Below are positions 9,018 through 17,290 of a stretch of 64,000 nt of DNA, piece after piece. The stretch covers positions 62,001-126,000 of the forward strand of contig CP015606.1 in assembly GCA_002284915.1 (NCBI GenBank), read 5' to 3'. Position numbers and translations under genes: made by a program. How positions within the stretch are numbered: position 1 is the stretch's first letter; the number at the start of each line of letters is the position of its first letter. This stretch comes from Actinobacteria bacterium IMCC26077 (GTDB lineage Bacteria > Actinomycetota > Actinomycetes > Nanopelagicales > Nanopelagicaceae). The notes below the pieces were generated by a model that searched no databases, was not told the DNA's origin, and saw only the letters and a list, made by a program, of their open reading frames with translations.

Positions 9018-9022
9018 TACAA

Positions 9023-9520
9023 CTAAAATCCTGGAATCACTGGGAGTCTGCCCTCGCGTTCCGGATCTTCGAAGGCGATAAAGCGCTTGATGTAAAGGCG
9101 CTCTCCTGATGGGTGGATGCCGTGAAACTCATATCCCATCGACTCATAGAGGCGTTGGCCACGTTCATTTGATTCTGCCGTAATCAGGATTACCCCGCCT
9201 TTGTTATTCGCAGTAGCCCACTCGTGCGCATGAGCGATGAGCCTCTTGCCCAGCCCCTTACCTTTGTACTGGTCATGAACTGCGATGCCTAACCATGGCA
9301 AAGTTGTGTCGATATCCCACAGGAAGACATAACCAACCATGACACCATCGTCTTCAGCGAGCCAACGGATGATTGATTTATTCTTTTCGGTGACAAATTT
9401 CAGTGCGAAATTCCGATTTACATCATTGGTGTTGAAGAATTTTCTCGTTTCTGCACCCATCTGATCAAAGAATGCTTCTATTTTCGAGACATCGCTCTTC
9501 TCAAAGGGGCGAATATTCAT
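9023..9520 (-). CDS. GNAT family N-acetyltransferase
   Basis: 165-aa acetyl-CoA-dependent acetyltransferase. The acetyl-CoA pyrophosphate loop reads QYKGKGLGKRLI (Q/R-x-x-G-x-G/A form) near residue 85, followed by the usual NERGQRLYESMGYEF segment. The acceptor (amine, protein or small molecule) cannot be told. It starts 11 nt after the stop of the upstream sugar-operon dehydrogenase with only a weak ribosome-binding site, so read-through from that operon is possible. Confidence 0.88.
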   Translation of the reverse strand: MNIRPFEKSDVSKIEAFFDQMGAETRKFFNTNDVNRNFALKFVTEKNKSIIRWLAEDDGVMVGYVFLWDIDTTLPWLGIAVHDQYKGKGLGKRLIAHAHEWATANNKGGVILITAESNERGQRLYESMGYEFHGIHPSGERLYIKRFIAFEDPEREGRLPVIPGF

Positions 9521-9531
9521 TGCTGATTTCT

Positions 9532-10647
9532 TTAATGAGGCTGCACTATTTGACGTACGACGCGTTGCGCATCATCGAGCTCATCCATCGCTTCATTCAC
9601 TTCGGTGAGCGGGCGAGTCTTGGTGATTAATTTCTCGGCTGGCAATTTGCCATCTCGCCACAGTTGTACGAAATCTGGAATATCTTTCCGCGGATCTCCA
9701 GAACCCAAGTAGGAACCCTTGAGCGTTTTCACGTCAGTTACCAAAGAGACGGCCGAGAACGAAAGTTGATCTGCAGGAGCAGGCAAACCAACTGTGACCG
9801 TTGTTCCTGCTCGCGCTGTGCTCTCATATGCGTGCTTGAGCGCGCTTGCCTTACCTACTGCCTCGATTGCAAACTCGACCCCGCCTTTGATGTGTTCCCG
9901 GATATCTTCACTTGGATCGATAGCAATATCGGCACCAAGCTCGAGCGCCAATGCCCGTTTCATCGGAACTGGATCAATAGCGATGATGGGTGAAGCTTTT
10001 GCTACCACTGCGCCAAGGAGCGCGGCCATCCCTACTCCACCCAGTCCCCAAACTCCGACTGAGGCGCCGGCGGGAACCTTTGCACCATTACGGACTGCGC
10101 CAACGCCGGTAAGGAACGCGCACCCGAAGATAGCTGCGATCTCAATGGGAAGATCTGAGGGAACATGAATCAGAGAACGACGATCTAAAACCATATATTG
10201 GCTGTAGCAAGAGACTCCGTTGTAATGATGAATCTTCTCGCCTTTATAGCTAATGCGAGAGCCACCACGAATCAACTCTCCTTTGACGTTCGCTGCAGAT
10301 CCGACCGAGCAGAACGCTGGAACACCCTCGCGACATTGTGCACACTCGCCGCAACTTGGTAGAAAGACAATCGCAACCGCATCGCCAGCTTTGAGATCTT
10401 TAACCCCTGGGCCGACTGCTTCAACGATTCCAGCACCTTCGTGACCAGCGATCAGTGGCGTTGGTCGCGGGCGCGAACCGTTGACCACCGAGAGATCTGA
10501 GTGACAAATGCCTGCGGCAGTGACTTTAACGAGCACTTCACCTTCGCCTGGTTTCTCGAGATCAATCTCGACAAGGTCCAGTGGTCGAGTTTTCTCGTAC
10601 GGAACAGGTTCTCCCGAAGTTCTCAATAATGCTGCAAGCGACTTCAT
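9532..10647 (-). CDS. Zinc-dependent alcohol dehydrogenase (MDR superfamily)
   Basis: 371-aa NAD(P)-dependent medium-chain dehydrogenase. Catalytic-zinc motifs are GICHSD (Cys and His region near residue 48) and GHEGAGIVEAVG; structural-zinc cysteines are CGECAQCREGVPAFC near 100; the nucleotide-binding motif is GVWGLGGVGMAALLG near 200. AGAGGA before the ATG is a ribosome-binding site. It is the last clear member of the sugar ABC operon (binding protein, two permeases, SDR, this gene), so it probably oxidises or reduces an intermediate of the imported compound. The exact substrate is not visible. Confidence 0.9.
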   Translation of the reverse strand: MKSLAALLRTSGEPVPYEKTRPLDLVEIDLEKPGEGEVLVKVTAAGICHSDLSVVNGSRPRPTPLIAGHEGAGIVEAVGPGVKDLKAGDAVAIVFLPSCGECAQCREGVPAFCSVGSAANVKGELIRGGSRISYKGEKIHHYNGVSCYSQYMVLDRRSLIHVPSDLPIEIAAIFGCAFLTGVGAVRNGAKVPAGASVGVWGLGGVGMAALLGAVVAKASPIIAIDPVPMKRALALELGADIAIDPSEDIREHIKGGVEFAIEAVGKASALKHAYESTARAGTTVTVGLPAPADQLSFSAVSLVTDVKTLKGSYLGSGDPRKDIPDFVQLWRDGKLPAEKLITKTRPLTEVNEAMDELDDAQRVVRQIVQPH

Positions 10648-10677
10648 CGAATTTCCTCTCGTGTAGTTTCGATCAAT

Positions 10678-11415
10678 CTAGAATCGAGCTGACATGCCAC
10701 CGTCGACCAGCAGAACTTGGCCGGTGCAGTAGGTATTTTCTGAACTTGCTAGCCAGGCCACATGCTTTGCCTGTTCCCACGGCTGCGCTGCGCGCAATTG
10801 TGGGATCTTCGAGTACTTCACATAAACGGTTTGGAACCACTCTGACTCTAGTTCACTCTTTCCCTTATTAGAGGACATTGGCGTGTCAGTGAATCCGGGT
10901 GCAACGGCATTGACCAATACGTTGTTAGGAGCAAACTCAAGAGCCGCGGTACGAGTTGCGGAGTTCAAGCCACCTTTAGAAACATCATAGGACATTGCCT
11001 TCTCTTCGCTGTACTGACCATGGACGCTTGTGATGTTGACGATGCGCCCGTATCCACGAGCAACCATCTTCACGCCAAGGTACTTCATCAAGAAGACTGG
11101 CGAATGAAGATTTACTCGGAGCGTTTTGTCGTACGCCTCCCACGTTAAATCAGGTATCAACTCACCAATCGCCATTCCGGCGCAGTTGACGAGAATATCT
11201 ATTTCACCAATCTCTTTTTCGGCGGAGGCGACGAGTTCTGGTAAGCCCGCGACATTGGATAGATCGAATTGCGCGGAAGGTTGATGTGCACTGGCATTCT
11301 TATCAACGCCGAATACGCTCGCACCTTGGGCAACAAACTCCGCGACGATTGCGGCGCCAATACCACTGGCGCTTCCGGTGACTAGTGCTTTCTTTCCTGC
11401 TAGTAACCCTGCCAT
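10678..11415 (-). CDS. Short-chain dehydrogenase/reductase
   Basis: 245-aa classical SDR. The cofactor motif TGSASGIGAAI is at residues 14-24, NCAG near 80, and the active-site YDVSK near 148 with a preceding catalytic Ser in NITSVHG. The C-terminal VLLVDGGMSARF is typical of FabG-like sugar or polyol dehydrogenases. Its ATG abuts the stop of the upstream permease, which fits translational coupling. Together with the following alcohol dehydrogenase it probably oxidises the carbohydrate imported by the operon; substrate unknown. Confidence 0.9.
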   Translation of the reverse strand: MAGLLAGKKALVTGSASGIGAAIVAEFVAQGASVFGVDKNASAHQPSAQFDLSNVAGLPELVASAEKEIGEIDILVNCAGMAIGELIPDLTWEAYDKTLRVNLHSPVFLMKYLGVKMVARGYGRIVNITSVHGQYSEEKAMSYDVSKGGLNSATRTAALEFAPNNVLVNAVAPGFTDTPMSSNKGKSELESEWFQTVYVKYSKIPQLRAAQPWEQAKHVAWLASSENTYCTGQVLLVDGGMSARF

Positions 11416-12260
11416 TACTCCCCCTTAGTCGAACCTGCCGTAAGCCCTGCGATGAAGAATCGTTGCCCAAAGAGATAGGCAATGACAAGTGGAAGTGTCG
11501 CAATCGACATTCCTGCCATCACTGTCGGGATATCTAGGCTATACCTACTCTGGAATCCGGTAATCCCAACCATCAAGGTCTTTTTCTCATTGTTCTGGAG
11601 GAAAACCAGGGCGAGAAGTAGTTCATTCCATGCCCACAGCAAGTTGACCACAGCCAAGGTTGCCAGTGGTGCCCCAGAGAGCGGGAGGACGATCGAACGG
11701 AAAGTTCGCCACGAAGAGGCCCCGTCGATGCTCGCCGATTCCAAAATGGACTCAGGGATTGACTTGAAGAAGTTAGTGAGCATGTAAATCGAAAAAGGCA
11801 GCATAAGGCCGACATATATCAAAATTACAAGTCGCAATGTCGAGATGAGCGTGAGCTCAACGCCTAGTTGGAATAACGGAATCAGTAAAACCACTGGTGG
11901 TACGACCATTAACGAGACCATGATTCCTAAGATCGTCTCTCTCCCTTTGAACGGGAAGCGCGCAAATCCCCATGCTGCAAGTGCGGCGAGAATCTCTGTG
12001 AGAACGACAGCTCCAGTAACGATCAAAAATGAATTGGTCAGCCAATTCGGAAAATTATCAGTCCACGCCGATTGGTATCCGCCAAAGTTCAAAGACTTTG
12101 GAAGTCCGAATGGTGAATTGAGAAACTCACCCTGTGATTTGAAGGAACCACTGAACATTATGTACGCCGGCACTAGAGCCGTGAATGCAACAAAGCTCAA
12201 CAAGAGATAGCGGAAGGTCGCTTCAATTTTCGAGCGCTGCACCCCAGATTTCCTGCTCAT
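11415..12260 (-). CDS. Carbohydrate ABC transporter permease, MalG type
   Basis: 281-aa inner-membrane permease with six predicted membrane segments. The cytoplasmic EAA loop that contacts the ATPase reads ESASIDGASSWRTFRSIVLP near residue 170. It overlaps the upstream MalF-type permease by 4 bp, so the two are made together as a heterodimer. No ATPase gene is in the operon; carbohydrate importers of Actinobacteria often share one MsiK-type ATPase encoded elsewhere (family knowledge). Confidence 0.93.
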   Translation of the reverse strand: MSRKSGVQRSKIEATFRYLLLSFVAFTALVPAYIMFSGSFKSQGEFLNSPFGLPKSLNFGGYQSAWTDNFPNWLTNSFLIVTGAVVLTEILAALAAWGFARFPFKGRETILGIMVSLMVVPPVVLLIPLFQLGVELTLISTLRLVILIYVGLMLPFSIYMLTNFFKSIPESILESASIDGASSWRTFRSIVLPLSGAPLATLAVVNLLWAWNELLLALVFLQNNEKKTLMVGITGFQSRYSLDIPTVMAGMSIATLPLVIAYLFGQRFFIAGLTAGSTKGE

Positions 12261-13189
12261 CGATTGAACGTCCCAGCAATCGAACGTCGCTGAATCCTGA
12301 AGAAGGCGATCATCAGTACTAGCGTGGCGATGAAGAGGAATACCGCAGCAGCCGCAGCAAGTTCCGGAGCCTTATTTTGAAATGCAGATCGGTAGATGTA
12401 TAACTCACTGACCATGGTCGCATTCCCTGGACCACCAAGACCATTAGACATAACATAGACATAATTAAAGACCCAAGAGACCATAGTGATGGCCTCGATA
12501 ACGCCATAGAAGATTATGGTGTTGAGAATTGCAGGTCGGGTAATCGATAGATGAGTTCGCCAGAACCCGGCGCCGTCGATTCGCGCTGCCTCATAGGTTT
12601 CATTAGGAAGCGAGATGATGTGAGCTAACATCAAAATCACGCCAAATCCAACCTCTTTCCAGATAATCACCGATGACATAGTGCCCAGCGCAATTTGTGG
12701 ATCTCCCAGCCAATCCTTTGCTAAAGAATCAAGACCAACTGATTTCAAGAAAATATTCAAAGCGCCGTGAAGTTGGTAAATCTGGCCAAAGACCACTGCT
12801 ACCACCGGAATTGGCAACACATACGGGAGAAATATTGCTGAACGGTAGAAGCGCATGCCAGCTCGAGTTTCGAATAACGTGATTGCCAAGGTGAAGGCAA
12901 GAACTATCAAGACTGGCACCGCAAGTAGCAGTAGCCCATTATGTTTTAACGCTGTCAGGAAGAGTGGATCGGTGATGACTATGGCGAAATTCTCAAAGCC
13001 CACCCAGTCTCCGTCATAGCGGAAGGATTGGATGAGTACTGATACAACTGAATAACCAAAGATAAAGAGTATGACTAGCGCTGCAGGGGCTATCCAGAAG
13101 AGCGCTTCTCGGGATGAACGACCAGCGAGCGTAGGCCGCTGACGAATATGTACGTCAGCGGCCACACTCTTGCTACTTGCTAATTTCAC
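12257..13189 (-). CDS. Carbohydrate ABC transporter permease, MalF type
   Basis: 310-aa membrane permease, partner of the MalG-type subunit. The EAA motif is YEAARIDGAGFWRTHLSITRP near residue 200 when read as two parts. The N-terminus has about 30 polar residues before the first membrane helix. Overlaps of 4 bp with both neighbours tie it into a binding protein-permease-permease unit of the CUT1 class. Confidence 0.93.
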   Translation of the reverse strand: MKLASSKSVAADVHIRQRPTLAGRSSREALFWIAPAALVILFIFGYSVVSVLIQSFRYDGDWVGFENFAIVITDPLFLTALKHNGLLLLAVPVLIVLAFTLAITLFETRAGMRFYRSAIFLPYVLPIPVVAVVFGQIYQLHGALNIFLKSVGLDSLAKDWLGDPQIALGTMSSVIIWKEVGFGVILMLAHIISLPNETYEAARIDGAGFWRTHLSITRPAILNTIIFYGVIEAITMVSWVFNYVYVMSNGLGGPGNATMVSELYIYRSAFQNKAPELAAAAAVFLFIATLVLMIAFFRIQRRSIAGTFNR

Positions 13190-14535
13190 TTAGCCCAGGC
13201 GGTGAAATTATCTACGAGCTTGCGATCGGATTTACGGAGACGTTCCATGACTGCCTGCATATCTGCTGCTGCATCAGCTGCTTTCACAGAACCCTTGAGT
13301 ACCAGCTGCACATTCTTGAAGACAGCATCGGCATCGAGCTGTGCAGGGATGAAGTTCTCAAGGTATGGGGCGCCATTGAGCGCTGATTCAAATAGCGCCT
13401 TGGTGGAAGCGCTCTGAACTTGCGAGATATCGAATCGATCATCTGCAGGCATCGAACCAGTTGCGGCATACCACGCGTTAAGTCGTTCGGTGGTATGCGT
13501 GAATTTGATGAAATCTGCAGCAACTTGTGGGTACTTCGACCACTTAGTGATTCCGAGAGTCTGCGAAGTTGTACCCATCTTTCCTGCTAATGGACCATCT
13601 GACCATGCTGGCATCGCCATGATGGTGACCTTCTCATCGCCACCAGCCTTCTTTACGAAGTTAGGTGCATCAGGGCCAGCAGTGATTGTCATCGCTGCTT
13701 TGCCATCCACGAACTTCTGTTGCGCTTGGTAGAGCTCGAGCGAATTAATGTCATCGTTCCAGCACTTACGATTCTTAGATTCCTCAAGCTTGGTCCACCA
13801 TGTAGCGTGCTCGGGATCGGTGAACTTGGTCGTGCCGACTACTGCGTTGATGACGTCAGCTTGTGATTGCACCGATTGGGCTCCGAGGATTGAGTAGATC
13901 CAACCTCCGAACCAACCGTCTTTGACGCCACCTGCGATTGTTGTGATCTTCTTCGCTGAAAGCGCATCACAGACCTTCATCAACTCATCCCAGTTCGTAG
14001 GAACTGCAAGCCCATTGTCGGCGAGGATGTCTTTACGAACGAGAAGTGGGAAGGATGGATTGACGTACCAAGGAGCAGTCCAGACTTTCCCTTGGAAACC
14101 TGATTCAACCTTCGCGTTGATGTAATGTGAAAGTTCGTCTTCACTCAAGTAGTCAGAGATTGGCGCGATGTGACCATCCCACCCTGGTTGCTGCGAGTAG
14201 ATACCGCCCCAGAAATATTGGATGTCCGGCCCAGATTGTGCAGCTGCTGCAGCTTCAAATGATGGAATCAAACCATCGGTAGTTTGAAGTACATGCTTGA
14301 TTGTGACATTTGGATGTTCCTTGGAATAGAGCGCCATGCTCTCCTCGAGCCACTTCTGTGCACCGGGAGCCTCTTGCTCTCCCCACCACGAGATGTTGAG
14401 CGTTAAGTCCTCTGTAGGAAAGGCAGCTTCTTCGGTTGTTTCACTCTCGCTCGCGTTATCGGTAGATGATGAACACGCGCCGAGTAGTAGCGACAAAGCA
14501 ACCGCTCCGATTGCAAAAATTTTCTTTGATCTCAT
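13186..14535 (-). CDS. Sugar-binding lipoprotein of ABC importer (family 1 solute-binding protein)
   Basis: 449-aa extracellular binding protein. A short lipoprotein signal ends in LLLGAC with the modified Cys at residue 21, followed by a Ser/Thr/Glu-rich linker and a two-lobe family 1 binding domain with many Trp residues, as in sugar binders. I start at the ATG at 14535; GAGGGG about 10 nt upstream favours it over the TTG at 14544. It is the first gene of the importer operon. No regulator gene is adjacent, so control is probably from elsewhere. Confidence 0.92.
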   Translation of the reverse strand: MRSKKIFAIGAVALSLLLGACSSSTDNASESETTEEAAFPTEDLTLNISWWGEQEAPGAQKWLEESMALYSKEHPNVTIKHVLQTTDGLIPSFEAAAAAQSGPDIQYFWGGIYSQQPGWDGHIAPISDYLSEDELSHYINAKVESGFQGKVWTAPWYVNPSFPLLVRKDILADNGLAVPTNWDELMKVCDALSAKKITTIAGGVKDGWFGGWIYSILGAQSVQSQADVINAVVGTTKFTDPEHATWWTKLEESKNRKCWNDDINSLELYQAQQKFVDGKAAMTITAGPDAPNFVKKAGGDEKVTIMAMPAWSDGPLAGKMGTTSQTLGITKWSKYPQVAADFIKFTHTTERLNAWYAATGSMPADDRFDISQVQSASTKALFESALNGAPYLENFIPAQLDADAVFKNVQLVLKGSVKAADAAADMQAVMERLRKSDRKLVDNFTAWAK

Positions 14536-14681
14536 ACTTCCCAATCCCCTCTCGATAGAGACGATGTCTCCAGGAGAATCATCCCGCCATTACTAGCGAA
14601 AATCAACGTTTCTTTTCACTCCATTCACCGGATATTCATTTAGCTCGCCTGCTAAGTTGGCCACCGAGCACCTCTTGGCTT

Positions 14682-14687
14682 TACCAT
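14682..14687 (+). promoter_or_regulatory. -10 box for mgsA, leaderless
   Basis: TACCAT followed by GAACTT and the ATG at 14694. Confidence 0.5.
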
Positions 14688-14693
14688 GAACTT

Positions 14694-15065
14694 ATGAAGA
14701 AAATCGCCCTAATCGCTCATGATAAGAAGAAGAGCGAATTGCTAGCTTGGGTATTGGTAAATAAAGCTGAGCTCTCTCAGCATCAGCTCATTGCTACCGG
14801 CACCACTGGGCAACTTATTGCAAAAGAGAGCGGCCTGCAGGTACAGCTCGTAGAAAGCGGTCCCTATGGTGGAGACATTCAGATCGGCGCCGAGATGGTT
14901 GAGAATAAAATCAATGCGTTGATTTTCTTCTGGGATCCGTTGGAGCCGCAACCCCACGATCCCGATGTGAAAGCGCTACTTCGAGTTTCAGTATTAAAGA
15001 ACATCCCAACAGCATCGAATCGGGCGACCGCTGATTTATTGATTCATTCTCAGTTTTTCAATTAA
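14694..15065 (+). CDS. mgsA: Methylglyoxal synthase
   Basis: Converts dihydroxyacetone phosphate to methylglyoxal and phosphate, a bypass that releases phosphate when sugar phosphates accumulate. Family features are ALIAHDKKK at the start, the phosphate-binding TGTTGQL near residue 40, SGPYGGDIQIGA with the first catalytic Asp, and FFWDPLEPQPHDPDVKALLR carrying the second catalytic Asp and His. At 123 aa it is slightly shorter than E. coli MgsA. It stands alone, divergent from the sugar ABC operon, which makes a link to sugar overflow attractive but unproven. Confidence 0.93.
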   Translation: MKKIALIAHDKKKSELLAWVLVNKAELSQHQLIATGTTGQLIAKESGLQVQLVESGPYGGDIQIGAEMVENKINALIFFWDPLEPQPHDPDVKALLRVSVLKNIPTASNRATADLLIHSQFFN

Positions 15066-15080
15066 ACATCGAACCATCAT

Positions 15081-15156
15081 TGGGGCCGACCAGGGGACTT
15101 GAACCCCTAACCACCCGATTACAAGTCGGGTGCGCTACCAATTGCGCCAGGTCGGC
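15081..15156 (-). tRNA. tRNA-Thr (anticodon TGT)
   Basis: The minus strand folds as a cloverleaf: acceptor arms GCCGACC/GGTCGGC, anticodon stem CCCGA/TCGGG with loop CTTGTAA (anticodon TGT, reads ACA), and T arm with GGTTCAAGTCC. CCA is encoded at 15081-15083 and the discriminator base is C. A TAGACT hexamer at 15170-15175 could be its -10 box. Confidence 0.93.
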
Positions 15157-15249
15157 ATGAAGCTCGCTCAGTCTAATAGATTTCTCAAGGCTGGCAGCAC
15201 CCGCAACGCCTCCTATATATAGGTGAGCGGTATTTGGGAATTCGCGGGT

Positions 15250-17235
15250 TTATGCGGTGGTGATGGTTAATTTCCCAGCTTTGCCAAGAATCTGGTTTGC
15301 CTTATCGCCTTCGCCAAACTTGATCGCCTTGCCGGCAGCATCGACCAACGCTTTTTTCTTACCATCGATGAAGATAGGTGAGCCATTCGTGGTGAGAATC
15401 GGATTCGCATTGGCATCAAAGACTTGACCGTTGGGGGCGATTCGAATTGCTTTACCATCCGGCCCCACGACTGTTGCTTTATTTACCTTGATTGAAAGCT
15501 GCGTGGCCTTCGATGAAATCGTGATCGGTTTTCCAGTGATGTTGAGCACAGGCTTATTTGCCGAATCGATGATTTGACCGTTCTCCTTGAGGCGGCAGGG
15601 TTTTCCTGAACGATCCAAGAGGAAATCACCATTGGGGGCAAGGAGCATGCCGCGGGAACTCAAAATAACTGGACGTCCATCGGTACCAGAAATGTTCTTG
15701 CCAGCTTCATTCGTTAACAAGCCGTTGTAACCAAATTGGAGCAGAACGCCATCAGCAGTCTTTATCTGCTTTCCGTCGATTGTCGATGCCTTCACTCCTA
15801 CAGCGCCTACGTATACCGGAGCATTAGCAGAGAGAATCTTCGAGCCATTGTTAGCAAGGAATGGTTGGCCAACTAGCGGCTTCCCATCGGCAGCGAGTGC
15901 AACACTGCCAACTGCATCTGCAAGCGCCTCGGCAAGAACAGGCTCCCCAGCTGCATTACGTAACACGACACCTTTGGCATTGAGCACTGGTGGCAGGTAG
16001 ACGATCTCACCGTTACCCGCTTTTACCACGCGTCCATTCGCATCGAGAAGAGGGAGGGCTAAAACCGGACTTCCAGAACTGTCATAGACCGGTTCATCTT
16101 TTCCGAAAGTGATGAGCTTGGTCATCACCACTTTCTCACCATCGACAACTGGCTGCCCAGCGCTATTTAAAACTGGTCGCACCATGATTGGTAGACCATT
16201 CTTATCGACAAAGACCGAATTTCCCTCACGAAGAACTGGCGCTGTAGTCAAAGGTTTTCCATCTGGTCCAGTGAGTACTTTGTCATCACTTCCCAACACA
16301 TTGAGAAGTACAACTGGCGCCTTCTTCTTGCCCGGACTTCCGGGAACAACTCGCTCTACATAGATAATCTGTCCGGCTTCACTCTTTGCTACTTGCGCTC
16401 GAACCACTTCACCTTTGTCATCGACAACTGCTTTGCCCGTTGAACCGAGGACTGGTTGAAGCACTAATGCTTTTCCATTCTCATCCTGTAAATCTGCACC
16501 GCTCGCATCCTTTGCAACAACAGTCGCGACTTTATTTCCCTTGGCATCGACGACTTCTTGACCTTCGGTTGCGGTTTTAGCAACTGTTGCAATGGAAGCA
16601 ATCTTTGCCTCGGCTTCGATTAATTTCTGCTTTGCAACTGTTGCGGTATCAGCTTGCACTGCCAACTCTGTAATCTTCTTGTTGGCATCAGCCAAACGAG
16701 TATTTTGTTCTTGTACTTGTTGCTCGTAGATTTTCGCTTGCACAGCTGCCTTATCTGCTACCGCCTTTGAATCTTCTGCTTTCTTTGCCAACTCAGCCTT
16801 GAGCGATGCAATCTCGGCTTGTAAATCAGCAATCTGTTTATTAAGAGCTGAAATTTGCGTCGAAGTGGTATCTGCCGCGGCTACTGGCGCTGTCGGCGTT
16901 GAGCGAGTGACATCAGCTGAAGTCGAGGTTGTTGGTGAGTTATACATCGGATCAGTTGGATAACCGCTCGAATTCGTAGTAGTGGTGGTCGCTGTCGTAG
17001 AAGCATTTGGATCGTATGGTGTCCACGTTCCACCACTTCCCCCGCTTCCACCGGTGTAAGAACCACTGCCGCCAGTCCAAATACAGCCATTTGGATCGTT
17101 GGGATTCTGGCTCCACGGACCATCGCAAGTAGCGGCAAAAACTGGTTGAACGCTGGGTGCGATCGCCAATGAAAGAAGTAGCGGGAGTAGAGCTAAGGAC
17201 AGTCGACGCACAAGGTAAGAATAAAGTGAACGCAT
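15250..17235 (-). CDS. Large secreted protein: low-complexity linker, coiled coil, long repeat region
   Basis: 661 aa, function unknown. Residues 1-34 are a signal peptide (likely cut after VFA). Residues 35-52 contain two Cys, 53-125 are a Gly/Ser/Thr-rich linker, and 125-218 form a heptad-type coiled coil. From about 225 to the end runs a degenerate repeat of 20-30 residues with the theme D-x-x-G-x-x-V...G-K/x-P-V...PVL, as in DGKPL, SGSPVLALPLL, AAGEPVLAEAL and DGKAIRI. The repeats look like short beta hairpins, as in stalk or fibre proteins. No anchor or catalytic motif is visible. A surface fibre or envelope spacer is a reasonable guess. Confidence 0.75.
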   Translation of the reverse strand: MRSLYSYLVRRLSLALLPLLLSLAIAPSVQPVFAATCDGPWSQNPNDPNGCIWTGGSGSYTGGSGGSGGTWTPYDPNASTTATTTTTNSSGYPTDPMYNSPTTSTSADVTRSTPTAPVAAADTTSTQISALNKQIADLQAEIASLKAELAKKAEDSKAVADKAAVQAKIYEQQVQEQNTRLADANKKITELAVQADTATVAKQKLIEAEAKIASIATVAKTATEGQEVVDAKGNKVATVVAKDASGADLQDENGKALVLQPVLGSTGKAVVDDKGEVVRAQVAKSEAGQIIYVERVVPGSPGKKKAPVVLLNVLGSDDKVLTGPDGKPLTTAPVLREGNSVFVDKNGLPIMVRPVLNSAGQPVVDGEKVVMTKLITFGKDEPVYDSSGSPVLALPLLDANGRVVKAGNGEIVYLPPVLNAKGVVLRNAAGEPVLAEALADAVGSVALAADGKPLVGQPFLANNGSKILSANAPVYVGAVGVKASTIDGKQIKTADGVLLQFGYNGLLTNEAGKNISGTDGRPVILSSRGMLLAPNGDFLLDRSGKPCRLKENGQIIDSANKPVLNITGKPITISSKATQLSIKVNKATVVGPDGKAIRIAPNGQVFDANANPILTTNGSPIFIDGKKKALVDAAGKAIKFGEGDKANQILGKAGKLTITTA

Positions 17236-17259
17236 GCTCGAACCAAGGCAGAGGTAGGG

Positions 17260-17282
17260 AAAAGCCCCCTTGAGAAGGGGGC
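17260..17282 (-). terminator. Terminator-like hairpin between the enolase-superfamily gene and the 661-aa gene
   Basis: GCCCCCTT-GAG-AAGGGGGC is a perfect 8-bp stem with a 3-nt loop, followed on the minus strand by TTTTC. It ends the upstream transcript but lies only 25 bp before the ATG of the secreted repeat protein, so it may also act in that gene's leader. Confidence 0.85.
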
Positions 17283-17290
17283 GAAAACCT

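Noticed and set aside
15212-15223. CCTATATATAGG palindrome near the tRNA-Thr promoter
   Set aside because: A 12-bp AT-rich palindrome could be chance; no second copy or gene start close enough to propose a function.
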